DNA of 64,000 bases, from positions 221,001 to 285,000 of the forward strand of contig NZ_SBJL01000001.1 in assembly GCF_004634425.1 (NCBI RefSeq), read 5' to 3'. Under the pieces are notes generated by a model. That model saw nothing but the letters and a program-made list of their open reading frames with translations. It made no database searches and was not told where the DNA came from. Position numbers and translations under genes: made by a program. Position 1 is the stretch's first letter; each line of letters begins with the position of its first letter. Positions 1 through 7,027 of this stretch are shown in pieces. Source of the DNA: Vitreimonas flagellata. Lineage in GTDB: Bacteria > Pseudomonadota > Alphaproteobacteria > Caulobacterales > Aquidulcibacteraceae.

Positions 1-1
1 G

Positions 2-1222
2 TCACGCGGCGGCCGTGTTGATAGCGGCCAATGCTTGAAGTTCGCGGAAGATGATGACGCTAAGATCGCCGAGAGTCAGTGCTGCGCCTTCCGCGTAAAG
101 ACCGGCGGCCGTGGTGGACGTATTGGCGGCTGCGCGGTTGAGGCCGTGGGTGAGAAAATCCATCGGCTCCACGAGCGCAGGCAAGGCGCTTGCCGCCGCG
201 GCGCGATCGGCGGCGCCGGCGAGGTCGCCGAGCCACTCCGTTGACGTGCGAGCCGAAGCGCCGGCACGCGAGGCAACCACCGAACGTAAGAAAAATTCAA
301 CGCTACGCGGCGAGAGCGTCGGTACCATACGATGCACATCGACGGCTGCGGCGATCGCCATGACCGGCAGCGACATCTGATCGTAGCCGCGATCGATCAC
401 CGGCGAATAGGCGGCTTCCTTCCACCACAGCAGCCGGGTCCGGCGCTGCACGCCCTCCGCGTTCGGCAACCGTTGTTCTAGTGTTTCGAAAACGGCCTTA
501 TCGACGGCGTTGCGACCCTGGAGGGCCACTCCAACCGCGTCGTCTACGGCGTCACCAATCGCGGCCGCAGCGCGGCTTGCATAGTCCCCAGCCCACGCAT
601 CATTTGCGCTCGGCCAATGGGGGTTTGGGTTGGTGCCTGGTTTGCTTTCGGGCCCGTGTTGGCCGGCGGCGCCAAGCATGGCCAATTGAAGTTTGTTGCG
701 GTCGACCTTGGCTTGCTTCTCGACGGGCTTCTTCAGCATCGAAGCCGGCGGCCCGCGGAAATTGTCGGCCCATGCTTCGGCGGCGGCCTGCTCATACCTG
801 GCGTCGAGACCATCGAGCAATTCGCGCCAAAGTTCGTTTTCGCTACCGAAATCGCGGCGTGGCACGATGTTGCGCAGCAGTTGTGTGGCGCCGGCGGCGT
901 AACCAGCGTTCTTCTCAGCCGCCCCAAAGGCCGCTTGCGCAAGCATCGCCCGAAACAATGCAACGGGCGGTGATGCGAAGATGTTCATGTAGCTATTCCA
1001 CTCGGTCTCGAGCGCGCTGGCGGCCGCCTGAAGCGCCGGCGTCGTGATCGGCGCGTTTGGATCGGCCGCAGCGAGAAGGGCGCGCAGGAACTGCGTACTA
1101 TCGGCGAGCAGCGCCGTTTCGAGCGCCGTCGTCGCCGCGCGAATTTTTTCAAGGCGCGCATCTTCGCCTTGGACCGAGAACAGCTGAAGGTTCAAGAACC
1201 GCTGAAGAATATCCACGCTCAC
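2..1222 (-). CDS. GASH-like all-helical protein of a GTPase-associated conflict system
   Basis: A 406-residue protein, predicted almost entirely alpha-helical, with no signal peptide or membrane segment. The central stretch RTRLLWWKEAAYSP (about residues 263-276) and the following VDVHRMVPTLSPRSVEFFLR match what I recall of the GASH domain. That domain accompanies TRAFAC-type GTPases in NTP-dependent bacterial conflict systems. Its partner GTPase genes would lie downstream, beyond the left edge of the window. The start is GTG at 1222; a second GTG at 1216 has better spacing (9 nt) from the AGGTGA Shine-Dalgarno-like sequence. The gene is complete, with its stop at 2-4. Its immediate upstream region carries a perfect inverted repeat. 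The family call rests on memory of the motif and is moderate; a generic helical protein of unknown function is the alternative. Confidence 0.55.
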   Translation of the reverse strand: MSVDILQRFLNLQLFSVQGEDARLEKIRAATTALETALLADSTQFLRALLAAADPNAPITTPALQAAASALETEWNSYMNIFASPPVALFRAMLAQAAFGAAEKNAGYAAGATQLLRNIVPRRDFGSENELWRELLDGLDARYEQAAAEAWADNFRGPPASMLKKPVEKQAKVDRNKLQLAMLGAAGQHGPESKPGTNPNPHWPSANDAWAGDYASRAAAAIGDAVDDAVGVALQGRNAVDKAVFETLEQRLPNAEGVQRRTRLLWWKEAAYSPVIDRGYDQMSLPVMAIAAAVDVHRMVPTLSPRSVEFFLRSVVASRAGASARTSTEWLGDLAGAADRAAAASALPALVEPMDFLTHGLNRAAANTSTTAAGLYAEGAALTLGDLSVIIFRELQALAAINTAAA

Positions 1223-1226
1223 GACT

Positions 1227-1258
1227 CACCTATGACCGTTGCGGTTATGTCATAGGTG
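1227..1258. promoter_or_regulatory. Inverted repeat overlapping the SD of the GASH-like gene
   Basis: The arms CACCTATGAC (1227-1236) and GTCATAGGTG (1249-1258) are perfect 10-bp complements around a 12-nt spacer. On the minus strand the gene-proximal arm contains AGGTG, the likely Shine-Dalgarno of the gene starting at 1222 or 1216. The element could be a dimeric repressor operator, or an RNA hairpin that hides the ribosome binding site. The sequence alone does not separate these. Confidence 0.5.
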
Positions 1259-1412
1259 GCCGGGCGCGAGCTACCATTTCGGGTCCGCGTGCGCGGCTCG
1301 TACCGAAGCCGAAATTGTCAGGTCGGCTTGGATACCCGCTTGCGCGATTCGGCGCCCAAATGCACGCGGCCCGATCCAGGAAGAACACATAGCCGGCGCC
1401 CGGCTGGTTCCC

Positions 1413-2554
1413 TCACGCTCCGGCTAGGTTGCTGGGAGGCCGCATTCCGAACAAGCGCCAGAAACTCTTCAAGAATGGAACGAGGTCCTCGTGGGTGAGC
1501 CGCTCCGACACGACTTCGCCCAGCGATGCTTGGTCTCGCCATGCAGGCGCAGAATAGTGATCATTGTCGATCAACAGAATGTAGTCCTTGATCCCGATGA
1601 CTGTCGTCAGCACAACCCACGGCCCGTCGATCGAGTATCGTTGAAGCCACCCAACTCCAGACAGGGCCCCGTCGATGAGTCCCTCCTTAAATCGCACATA
1701 GGGGGACGACGCCACACTCATCATCCCGCGTCGGATTCATGAGGTAGCCCATCGTCCAAACCATGTCGGTTCGTCCGCGACGATGCGTGACGGCATATGA
1801 GTCCATTCGACTCTGTCCGCCCCCATCGGTGTGCAGAAGAACGCCTTCCAACATTTCGACGGCCTCCATGTGTCCGCCAGGCTTGAAGGGAGCGAGTGCG
1901 TTCTCTGGTGTGATGTCGAGATCGAGCCGTTCACGAAAGTAGTTCATCGGTATTACAGACACGATGGCTCTTGGACCTTCGCCGAGGCCGGCCGGCAGTT
2001 CGTCTCGCGCGGCTGCATCCACGGCCTCCAAGTGGAGCGCTCGAAGGCGCGCCGGCAGCGCCTCTGTCGCCGTGAAGGCCTCACGCAATTCCTGCGTATC
2101 CATCTCGTATTTGCCGTTGCTCTTGCGGCCATGGAACTTGCTACTGGTTGGCGAAGATGACCCGATGCGGAGCGATCGTGCTCGCTGGGATCCTGATGAG
2201 CAGGAGGCGCTTGCCGTCGGCTGCTATGATCCACTTCATGCGGAGGCCCGGTAGGCGCGGCTCCACTCTATCCAGAATGCGATCCTCGATGCCGCGCAGC
2301 GCGGCGTCGGCGTCCAACACTTCGAGACCATGCACGCTTGAAGGGGTGCCGTGGGCTTCAGCCAATCCATAGATGATGTCGCCGCCGTGCGCGTTCGCAA
2401 ACGAAGTGACGTCGGCGAGAAATTCCTTTCGCTCGTCTCTGGTGTCACCCGGAAGATCACGCTTGAACTCAAGCGTACGGCGCTCAGCGACCTGATTGTC
2501 GATCAGCCGTTGGATGTCGGAGATGTCGACGTCGCCGAAACTTCTCGGAATCAT
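1413..2554 (-). pseudogene. AlbA_2/Schlafen-type ATP-binding domain protein, frame broken twice
   Basis: Reading three minus-strand frames in turn gives one continuous protein of about 380 residues. The N-terminal part (from ATG 2554) has the AlbA_2 signature: LEFKRDLPG, then FANAHGGDIIYGL, then LLLIRIPAS. The AlbA_2 core should continue as HRVIFA..SSKFHGRKSNGKYEMD, but the reading frame hits a stop. Removing one C of the CC pair (plus-strand GG at 2146-2147) restores it. A second shift sits at the five-G run 1701-1705; removing one base joins GYLMNP to YVRFKEGLIDG. AlbA_2 proteins are often DNA-linked regulators or defence-island members. Two single-base insertions mean either a decayed gene or sequence error. 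The C-terminal half has no domain I recognise. Confidence 0.6.
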
Positions 2555-2764
2555 GGACAGCACCTTAGCTTCGGATCGGAATATCGGTCCGTCATCCGCG
2601 CACGACGATGGGGATATGGGCAGAGGCGGAGATTTCTCGGAGAAACGACAGCCGGACTGGTCAAGAGCCGCAGGTTCCAAGCCAGATTTTTGGCTCGGTA
2701 ACGCGTCAGGCCCGAACAAAAAGCACAACAAATACAATAGGTAATGGATTCAGGGGAATTGTCT

Positions 2765-2791
2765 GTAAAGTATCATACTTCGATACTTTAC
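2765..2791. promoter_or_regulatory. AbiEi operator candidate 1
   Basis: A perfect inverted repeat with arms GTAAAGTATC (2765-2774) and GATACTTTAC (2782-2791) and a 7-nt spacer, lying 68-94 bp upstream of the abiEi start. AbiEi antitoxins are known to repress their own promoter by binding two inverted repeats. The half-site AAGTATCA recurs in the second repeat. Confidence 0.6.
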
Positions 2792-2830
2792 GAGCGTTTG
2801 GCTGGCATTGTTCAGGAAATTAAGTTCTCT

Positions 2831-2852
2831 AAGTATCACTTTGTGATACCTT
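2831..2852. promoter_or_regulatory. AbiEi operator candidate 2
   Basis: The arms GTATCAC (2833-2839) and GTGATAC (2843-2849) flank a TTT centre, with near-symmetric AA/TT flanks. It ends only 7 bp before the GTG start of abiEi. The AAGTATCA half-site starts at 2831, exactly 63 bp (about six helical turns) from its copy at 2768. Both operators would therefore face the same side of the helix. Confidence 0.6.
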
Positions 2853-2858
2853 GCGTAC

Positions 2859-3662
2859 GTGAAGTCGGACCACCAGCCCCCGCACGCCCGTGCCTACGTG
2901 GACGGCCTGGCAGCCTCTGGTCGCCACCACTTCACGTCCGCGGAGGCCCAGAACGCATTAGGTGTGTCGCCGGCGGCAGCAAAGCTCGCGCTGGGCCGCC
3001 TCGCCAAGCAGAAGCTCGTGGCCTCTCCGGCGCGTGGCTTCTACGTGATCGTGCCCCCCGAGTATCGTGCGCTCGGTTGCCTACCAGGCGACCAATTCAT
3101 CCCGGCGCTTATGCAATGGCAGGGGCTCTCATATTATGCCGGCCTCTTGTCGGCGGCTCAGTATTACGGCGCGGCGCACCACGCGCCGCAGGTTTTCCAA
3201 GTGCTGCTGCCGCGGCGGCGTCTCAACATTGCGTGCGGCGCCGTGCGCGTCGCCTTTTACTCTCGCCGCAACCTCTCTGCCGTCGCGACGCGCATGTTCA
3301 ATACGCCCCGCGGTACGATCGCCGTCTCAACGCCTGAGGCGACGGCGATCGATCTCGTGGGGTATCATCATCATGTCGGCGGCTTCGAAAATGTCGCCAC
3401 GGTCCTTGCCGAACTTGCAGAACAGATCGATGCGGCCAAGCTCGTCGATGCCGCGCAGACGGCGCCGCTGCCGTGGGCGCAGCGTCTGGGCTATTTGCTG
3501 GATCACATCGGCGTGGGCGATCGGGCAGGGCCGTTGCGCGACTATGTGAAAGCACTCGCACACGACTACGCACCACTTCTGTCGTCGGCGGACTCGGTCG
3601 AAGCTGAACGCAACACGGACTGGAAGCTCTTGGTCAATGAGCGCGTGGAGGCCGAAGTTTGA
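2859..3662 (+). CDS. abiEi: AbiEi family antitoxin/autorepressor (type IV toxin-antitoxin)
   Basis: 267 residues. The N-terminus is a winged-helix domain (about 1-75: FTSAEAQNALGVSPAAAKLALGRLAKQKLV, then GFYVIVPPEY), as in AbiEi antitoxins. The larger C-terminal domain includes LPGDQFIPALMQWQGLSYYAGLLSAAQYYG, typical of the family. It should bind the two inverted repeats just upstream and counter the adjacent nucleotidyltransferase toxin without direct protein contact. The start is GTG at 2859. Its stop codon overlaps the TTG start of abiEii (TTGA), a tightly coupled bicistron. The pair sits in an accessory segment next to other defence-like genes. Confidence 0.88.
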   Translation: MKSDHQPPHARAYVDGLAASGRHHFTSAEAQNALGVSPAAAKLALGRLAKQKLVASPARGFYVIVPPEYRALGCLPGDQFIPALMQWQGLSYYAGLLSAAQYYGAAHHAPQVFQVLLPRRRLNIACGAVRVAFYSRRNLSAVATRMFNTPRGTIAVSTPEATAIDLVGYHHHVGGFENVATVLAELAEQIDAAKLVDAAQTAPLPWAQRLGYLLDHIGVGDRAGPLRDYVKALAHDYAPLLSSADSVEAERNTDWKLLVNERVEAEV

Positions 3663-4486
3663 TCCCGCGCGACTACATCACAGCTTGGCGCAAGAACGCG
3701 CCATGGGTGCAAGACATCCAGGTCGAGCAGGATCTTGTCATCTGTCGCGCGCTTGTCGCCATCTTCTCCCATCCGCTCTTGTCGAAGGCGCTTGCGTTCC
3801 GCGGTGGCACTGCGCTCTACAAGCTCTTCCTGAAGCCGGCTGCGCGTTATTCTGAGGACATCGATCTGGTGCAGGTCGAGGCAGCACCCGCCGGGCCCAT
3901 AATGGACGCGCTGCACGAAGTGCTTGATCCATGGCTAGGCAAGCCGACCTTCAAGCAAAGCGAAGGCCGTGTCACCTTCTTCTATCGCTTTGAGTCAGAA
4001 GGCCAGCCGCCGATCAAGCTCCGGCTCAAGGTCGAGATCAACACACGAGAGCACTTCACTGTCTATGGTCTGGCGACGCAGCCCTTCGCCGTAGACTCGC
4101 CCTGGTTCAAGGGCAAGTGCGCAATTCTCACGTACGAGTTGGACGAACTGCTCGGCACCAAGATGCGCGCACTGCACCAACGCCGGAAGGGACGCGATCT
4201 TCTGGACCTTCATCTCGCCCTGAAAAGCGACGCCGCCGATCCTGCGCGCATTGTCGAGGTGTTTCGTCGTTACATGGACGAGGAAGGCCATCCGACGACG
4301 CGCGCGATGTTCGAGAAGACCTTCGCTGGCAAGCTCGACGATCCGGTGTTTCGCGCCGATATCGCCCCGCTCCTGGCGCCGGGCTACGAGTGGGACATAG
4401 ATGCGGCCGCCGACAATGTGCGCACGCGACTGATCGAAATCTTGCCAGGCGATCCCTGGAAGGGAGACGGCAAGCCGAAGGCGTGA
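3659..4486 (+). CDS. abiEii: AbiEii nucleotidyltransferase toxin (type IV toxin-antitoxin)
   Basis: 275 residues, starting with TTG inside the abiEi stop. The nucleotidyltransferase fold is marked by FRGGTALYKL (about residues 49-58) followed by RYSEDIDLV (about 67-75), which gives the paired acidic residues of the DNA polymerase beta-like active site. Further on is KLRLKVEINTRE, then LDELLGTKMRALHQRRKGRDLLDL, which is also characteristic of AbiEii. Family members transfer nucleotides to RNA targets, including tRNA acceptor ends in characterised homologues, and stop growth during phage infection. No truncation is visible; the length fits the family. Confidence 0.88.
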   Translation: MIPRDYITAWRKNAPWVQDIQVEQDLVICRALVAIFSHPLLSKALAFRGGTALYKLFLKPAARYSEDIDLVQVEAAPAGPIMDALHEVLDPWLGKPTFKQSEGRVTFFYRFESEGQPPIKLRLKVEINTREHFTVYGLATQPFAVDSPWFKGKCAILTYELDELLGTKMRALHQRRKGRDLLDLHLALKSDAADPARIVEVFRRYMDEEGHPTTRAMFEKTFAGKLDDPVFRADIAPLLAPGYEWDIDAAADNVRTRLIEILPGDPWKGDGKPKA

Positions 4487-5067
4487 CGAGCCGTTGCAGT
4501 TTTCCGCGCGGGAAACGTCGGGAAACGGCGGGAAATCATCGCCTCGACGACGCGACGCATCGACATGGTGGTTGGAGCCATGCGCCGTGGAGTGCATCTT
4601 GGACGTGGACTTCGAGGCATTCGCCACACTGCGTTGGATGCAGGCTGCGGAGCGCGACGACTGGTAAGAGCATGAAGAGGCCAACTTGAACTCCGTTCAC
4701 GGTTGCTTGTCGGTGCGGCGCTGAAACTCCTCGCGCGCCAGCTGCCTGCCCACCAGCTGGGCGAGCTCCTTCAGTTTCTCGTAAGCCTCCGGCGCGCGTG
4801 CCGCGAGGTCTGAGGTCTTCGGAAGCACCGAGGGCTCGGGCTCCCCGCGATCTCGATCAGTCGCCAGCCACACGCCGGAAATGTCCGGAAAGGCGTTTGA
4901 GCCTTCAGGGCCCGTCCTTAGGTGGCTCCTGGGCGACCAAGCTTCGATTCCAGTCCTGAAGCACGCCAAACACCCGGTCCCAGGCCCGGAATTCGGCCAA
5001 TTCGGGGTTCAAACAATTATCGTCGTGGCCCACCATTCCACACTGAAAATGAGCGGCGATAGTGCCG
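4487..5067. other. Gene-poor scar between the AbiE pair and the XRE regulator
   Basis: There is no convincing full-length gene here. Three tandem 10-bp copies of CGGGAAACGN lie at 4509-4538. A short plus-strand frame ending near 4665 (ILDVDFEAFATLRWMQAAERDDW) and a minus frame at 4905-5036 (MVGHDDNCLNPELAEFRAWDRVF) look protein-like but have no proper gene context. They may be remnants of genes lost from the accessory segment. Confidence 0.35.
4697..4969 (-). CDS. Small hypothetical protein, possible remnant
   Basis: 90 codons. The C-terminal third (PEAYEKLKELAQLVGRQLAREEFQRR) reads like a real amphipathic helix and resembles tails of small proteins found near mobile DNA. The N-terminal half looks like noise, and no clear ribosome binding site precedes the ATG at 4969. 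It may be a short gene with an internal start or the end of a decayed gene. No function can be assigned. Confidence 0.25.
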   Translation of the reverse strand: MACFRTGIEAWSPRSHLRTGPEGSNAFPDISGVWLATDRDRGEPEPSVLPKTSDLAARAPEAYEKLKELAQLVGRQLAREEFQRRTDKQP

Positions 5068-5760
5068 CTATTCCCAGCGCGGGTCGGTGATGCTGAAGAA
5101 GACGCGGGCGGATTTTTTGCCGCCGGCGAGCACGGCGTGTGGCGTCGTGGAGTCGAACTGCAGGCTGTCGCCAACGTCGAGGATCAGCGGCGCGTAATAT
5201 TCGGTTTCGACGATCACGCTGCCTTCCACCACCATCAGAAATTCCTCGCCGGGGTGGGTGACGAAGGGGCCGTGCTCTTCAAGCGAGTGCGCCGTGACTT
5301 CCGCAATCCCCGCCACCATGCGGCGATACAGAAAGTCGGTGCAGAGATATTCGTACTCGCCATTGTTCTGCGACACGCGATGGCCTTCGCCGCGCCGCGT
5401 GACCGTACGCCAGCCGCTGGCGTTCACGGGTTGCTGCGTGCGCGTCTCATCGGAGCGCACCATGCGATTGACGATCTGGCTGAAATCCGCGTCGAGCGCG
5501 CGCGCCAGCGCGTGTGCACGATCGAAGGAGAGCGTGATCTGCCCCGTCTCCACCCGCGAGAGCGCCGATTGCGAAATCTTCGAGCGTTCGCTCAGATCTT
5601 TCAGCGTCCAACCGCGATCGGCGCGCAATTTGCGCACGGCCGCGCCAAAGCTGGCTTGATCGAATGGCGTGTCTTCGCTTGATGTCTCGCGCGCCTCGGG
5701 GCGCGGCTCGGCATTGCCCGTGCTCAGGATCAGATGATTGCGAAGATCACGGACGTCCAT
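5068..5760 (-). CDS. XRE-family regulator with C-terminal cupin (likely D-Glu/peptide island regulator 1)
   Basis: 230 residues. A Cro/C1-type helix-turn-helix occupies about residues 36-95 (VRKLRADRGWTLKDLSERSKISQSALSRVETG). A cupin fold follows at about 155-225, with HPGEEF (169-174) and TPH (206-208) as likely metal or ligand contacts. Such proteins usually bind a small catabolic substrate in the cupin and control an adjacent operon. The start ATG 5760 was chosen over a longer frame because it follows the dgcA stop by 7 nt, which also suggests one transcript with dgcA. It shares its domain order and the HPGEEF motif with the regulator at 15572. Confidence 0.85.
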   Translation of the reverse strand: MDVRDLRNHLILSTGNAEPRPEARETSSEDTPFDQASFGAAVRKLRADRGWTLKDLSERSKISQSALSRVETGQITLSFDRAHALARALDADFSQIVNRMVRSDETRTQQPVNASGWRTVTRRGEGHRVSQNNGEYEYLCTDFLYRRMVAGIAEVTAHSLEEHGPFVTHPGEEFLMVVEGSVIVETEYYAPLILDVGDSLQFDSTTPHAVLAGGKKSARVFFSITDPRWE

Positions 5761-5767
5761 GAATTGC

Positions 5768-6757
5768 CTAGCCCCATAGGTCGCTCGTAAACGGCCCGAC
5801 CACGCCATTCCTGTACGTCATAGCGCCGATGCGGTCAGCCTTCAGTGCGAGCGGGCCGTCCAAATCAGCGATACGCGCCTTCTGCGATACGACAAAAGCG
5901 GGGGCCATAGCTAGAGACGTGCCCAGCATGTTGCCGACCATATAGTCCAGGCCGCGATCCAGAACCGCATCGGCGAGCAGCAGCGCCTCGGTCAGGCCGC
6001 CGGTCTTGTCGAGTTTGATATTGATCATGTCGTAGCGGCGGGCGGCGGCTTCGAACTCGCCGCGATGCAGGCAGCTTTCGTCGGCGCAGAGCGGCACTTC
6101 GCGCGGCATGCCTTCGAGTGCTGCATCCTCGCCGCGCGGCAGCGGTTGCTCGATCATTTCGACTTCGGACTTGGCGAACTCAGGCAGGCATTCCTGCAGC
6201 AGCGCCAACGTCAGGCCTTGGTTAGCGTCCACAATCAGCCGCGCATCCGGGCGCGCGGCGCGCACAGCTCGAACGCGTTCGATCGGACGGTCGCCATTGA
6301 GCTTCAGCTTCAGCAATTTGAAGCTTGAGAGTGCGGCTGCGGCTTTGCCCGTGTCTTCCGGAGTATCCAGCACGCCGATGGTTTGGCAGGTCGTTAGCGG
6401 CCGGCTGTTCAACCCCGTTTGCGCCCATACGCTCTTGCCTGCGCGCTTGCATTCCAAATCCCAGAGCGCGCAATCGACGGCGTTGCGTGCGCCGCCGGGC
6501 GCCAGGAGCGTTTGTAGCGCTTCGCGATCCAGACCGGCTTCAAGCTCGGTGCGAATGGCGTGGATTTGCTCGAATGCCTTGTCGGGCGTGTCTTGCAGAT
6601 AATAGACGCCCGCCGCTTCGCCGCGGCCGATCTGCGGGCCCTCCGCGATCTCCACCACGACGCAATCGAGCGCCGTGAACAAATGGCCCGTAATGCGGAA
6701 GGGGGCCAGCATCGGCCAATGCTCGATATGGATCGAGACCTGTCGTTTCCCGCCCAA
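5768..6757 (-). CDS. dgcA: Enolase-superfamily racemase, N-acetyl-D-glutamate racemase / dipeptide epimerase type
   Basis: 329 residues. The muconate-cycloisomerase/epimerase barrel shows the acid-base Lys in KLK (150-152), metal ligands Asp177 (VDANQG), Glu203 (IEQPLP) and Asp226 (CADES), and the second catalytic Lys248 (NIKLDK). This is the DgcA/L-Ala-D/L-Glu epimerase group. DgcA turns N-acetyl-D-Glu into N-acetyl-L-Glu after DgcN acetylates D-Glu. A DgcN homologue at 16261 favours that reading over dipeptide epimerase. I chose TTG 6757 because GGGAGG lies 5 nt upstream; a longer frame to 6958 adds only low-complexity sequence. It is probably cotranscribed with the XRE-cupin gene downstream. 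Confidence 0.78.
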   Translation of the reverse strand: MGGKRQVSIHIEHWPMLAPFRITGHLFTALDCVVVEIAEGPQIGRGEAAGVYYLQDTPDKAFEQIHAIRTELEAGLDREALQTLLAPGGARNAVDCALWDLECKRAGKSVWAQTGLNSRPLTTCQTIGVLDTPEDTGKAAAALSSFKLLKLKLNGDRPIERVRAVRAARPDARLIVDANQGLTLALLQECLPEFAKSEVEMIEQPLPRGEDAALEGMPREVPLCADESCLHRGEFEAAARRYDMINIKLDKTGGLTEALLLADAVLDRGLDYMVGNMLGTSLAMAPAFVVSQKARIADLDGPLALKADRIGAMTYRNGVVGPFTSDLWG

Positions 6758-7027
6758 GGCGTCCTCCCGCGATCGCGCCGCCGTCCGATGATTTTCGGAG
6801 GTTTGCGCAAATGCAATTACGCACAAAAGGCGGGCAAAATCTACTGTCCGTCGCAAATTATGAAAGCGTTTACGGCGGAGAATGACACTAATAGCATTGA
6901 AAAAACAGGAAAAAAGACAAATTGGCCCGATAATGCAAATATGCAAAAGAACTTGCAAATTCTGAATTGGCAGGCAATCTGGCGGTCTCGGGCGAGCTAG
7001 ACCCCGAGTGGGGAGAGGGTCGACATC
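6758..7027. promoter_or_regulatory. Divergent promoter region, dgcA / serine hydrolase
   Basis: 270 bp without a gene, clearly more AT-rich than its surroundings between about 6800 and 6965. It contains the palindrome TTTGCGCAAA (6802-6811) and several GCAAAT-like words. It lies between two divergent transcripts of the same island, so a shared operator for the XRE-cupin regulators is plausible. No exact promoter boxes can be assigned. Confidence 0.45.

Noticed and set aside
4509-4538. CRISPR-like array
   Set aside because: The three 10-bp units are directly joined without spacers, too short for CRISPR repeats. No cas gene is in the window.
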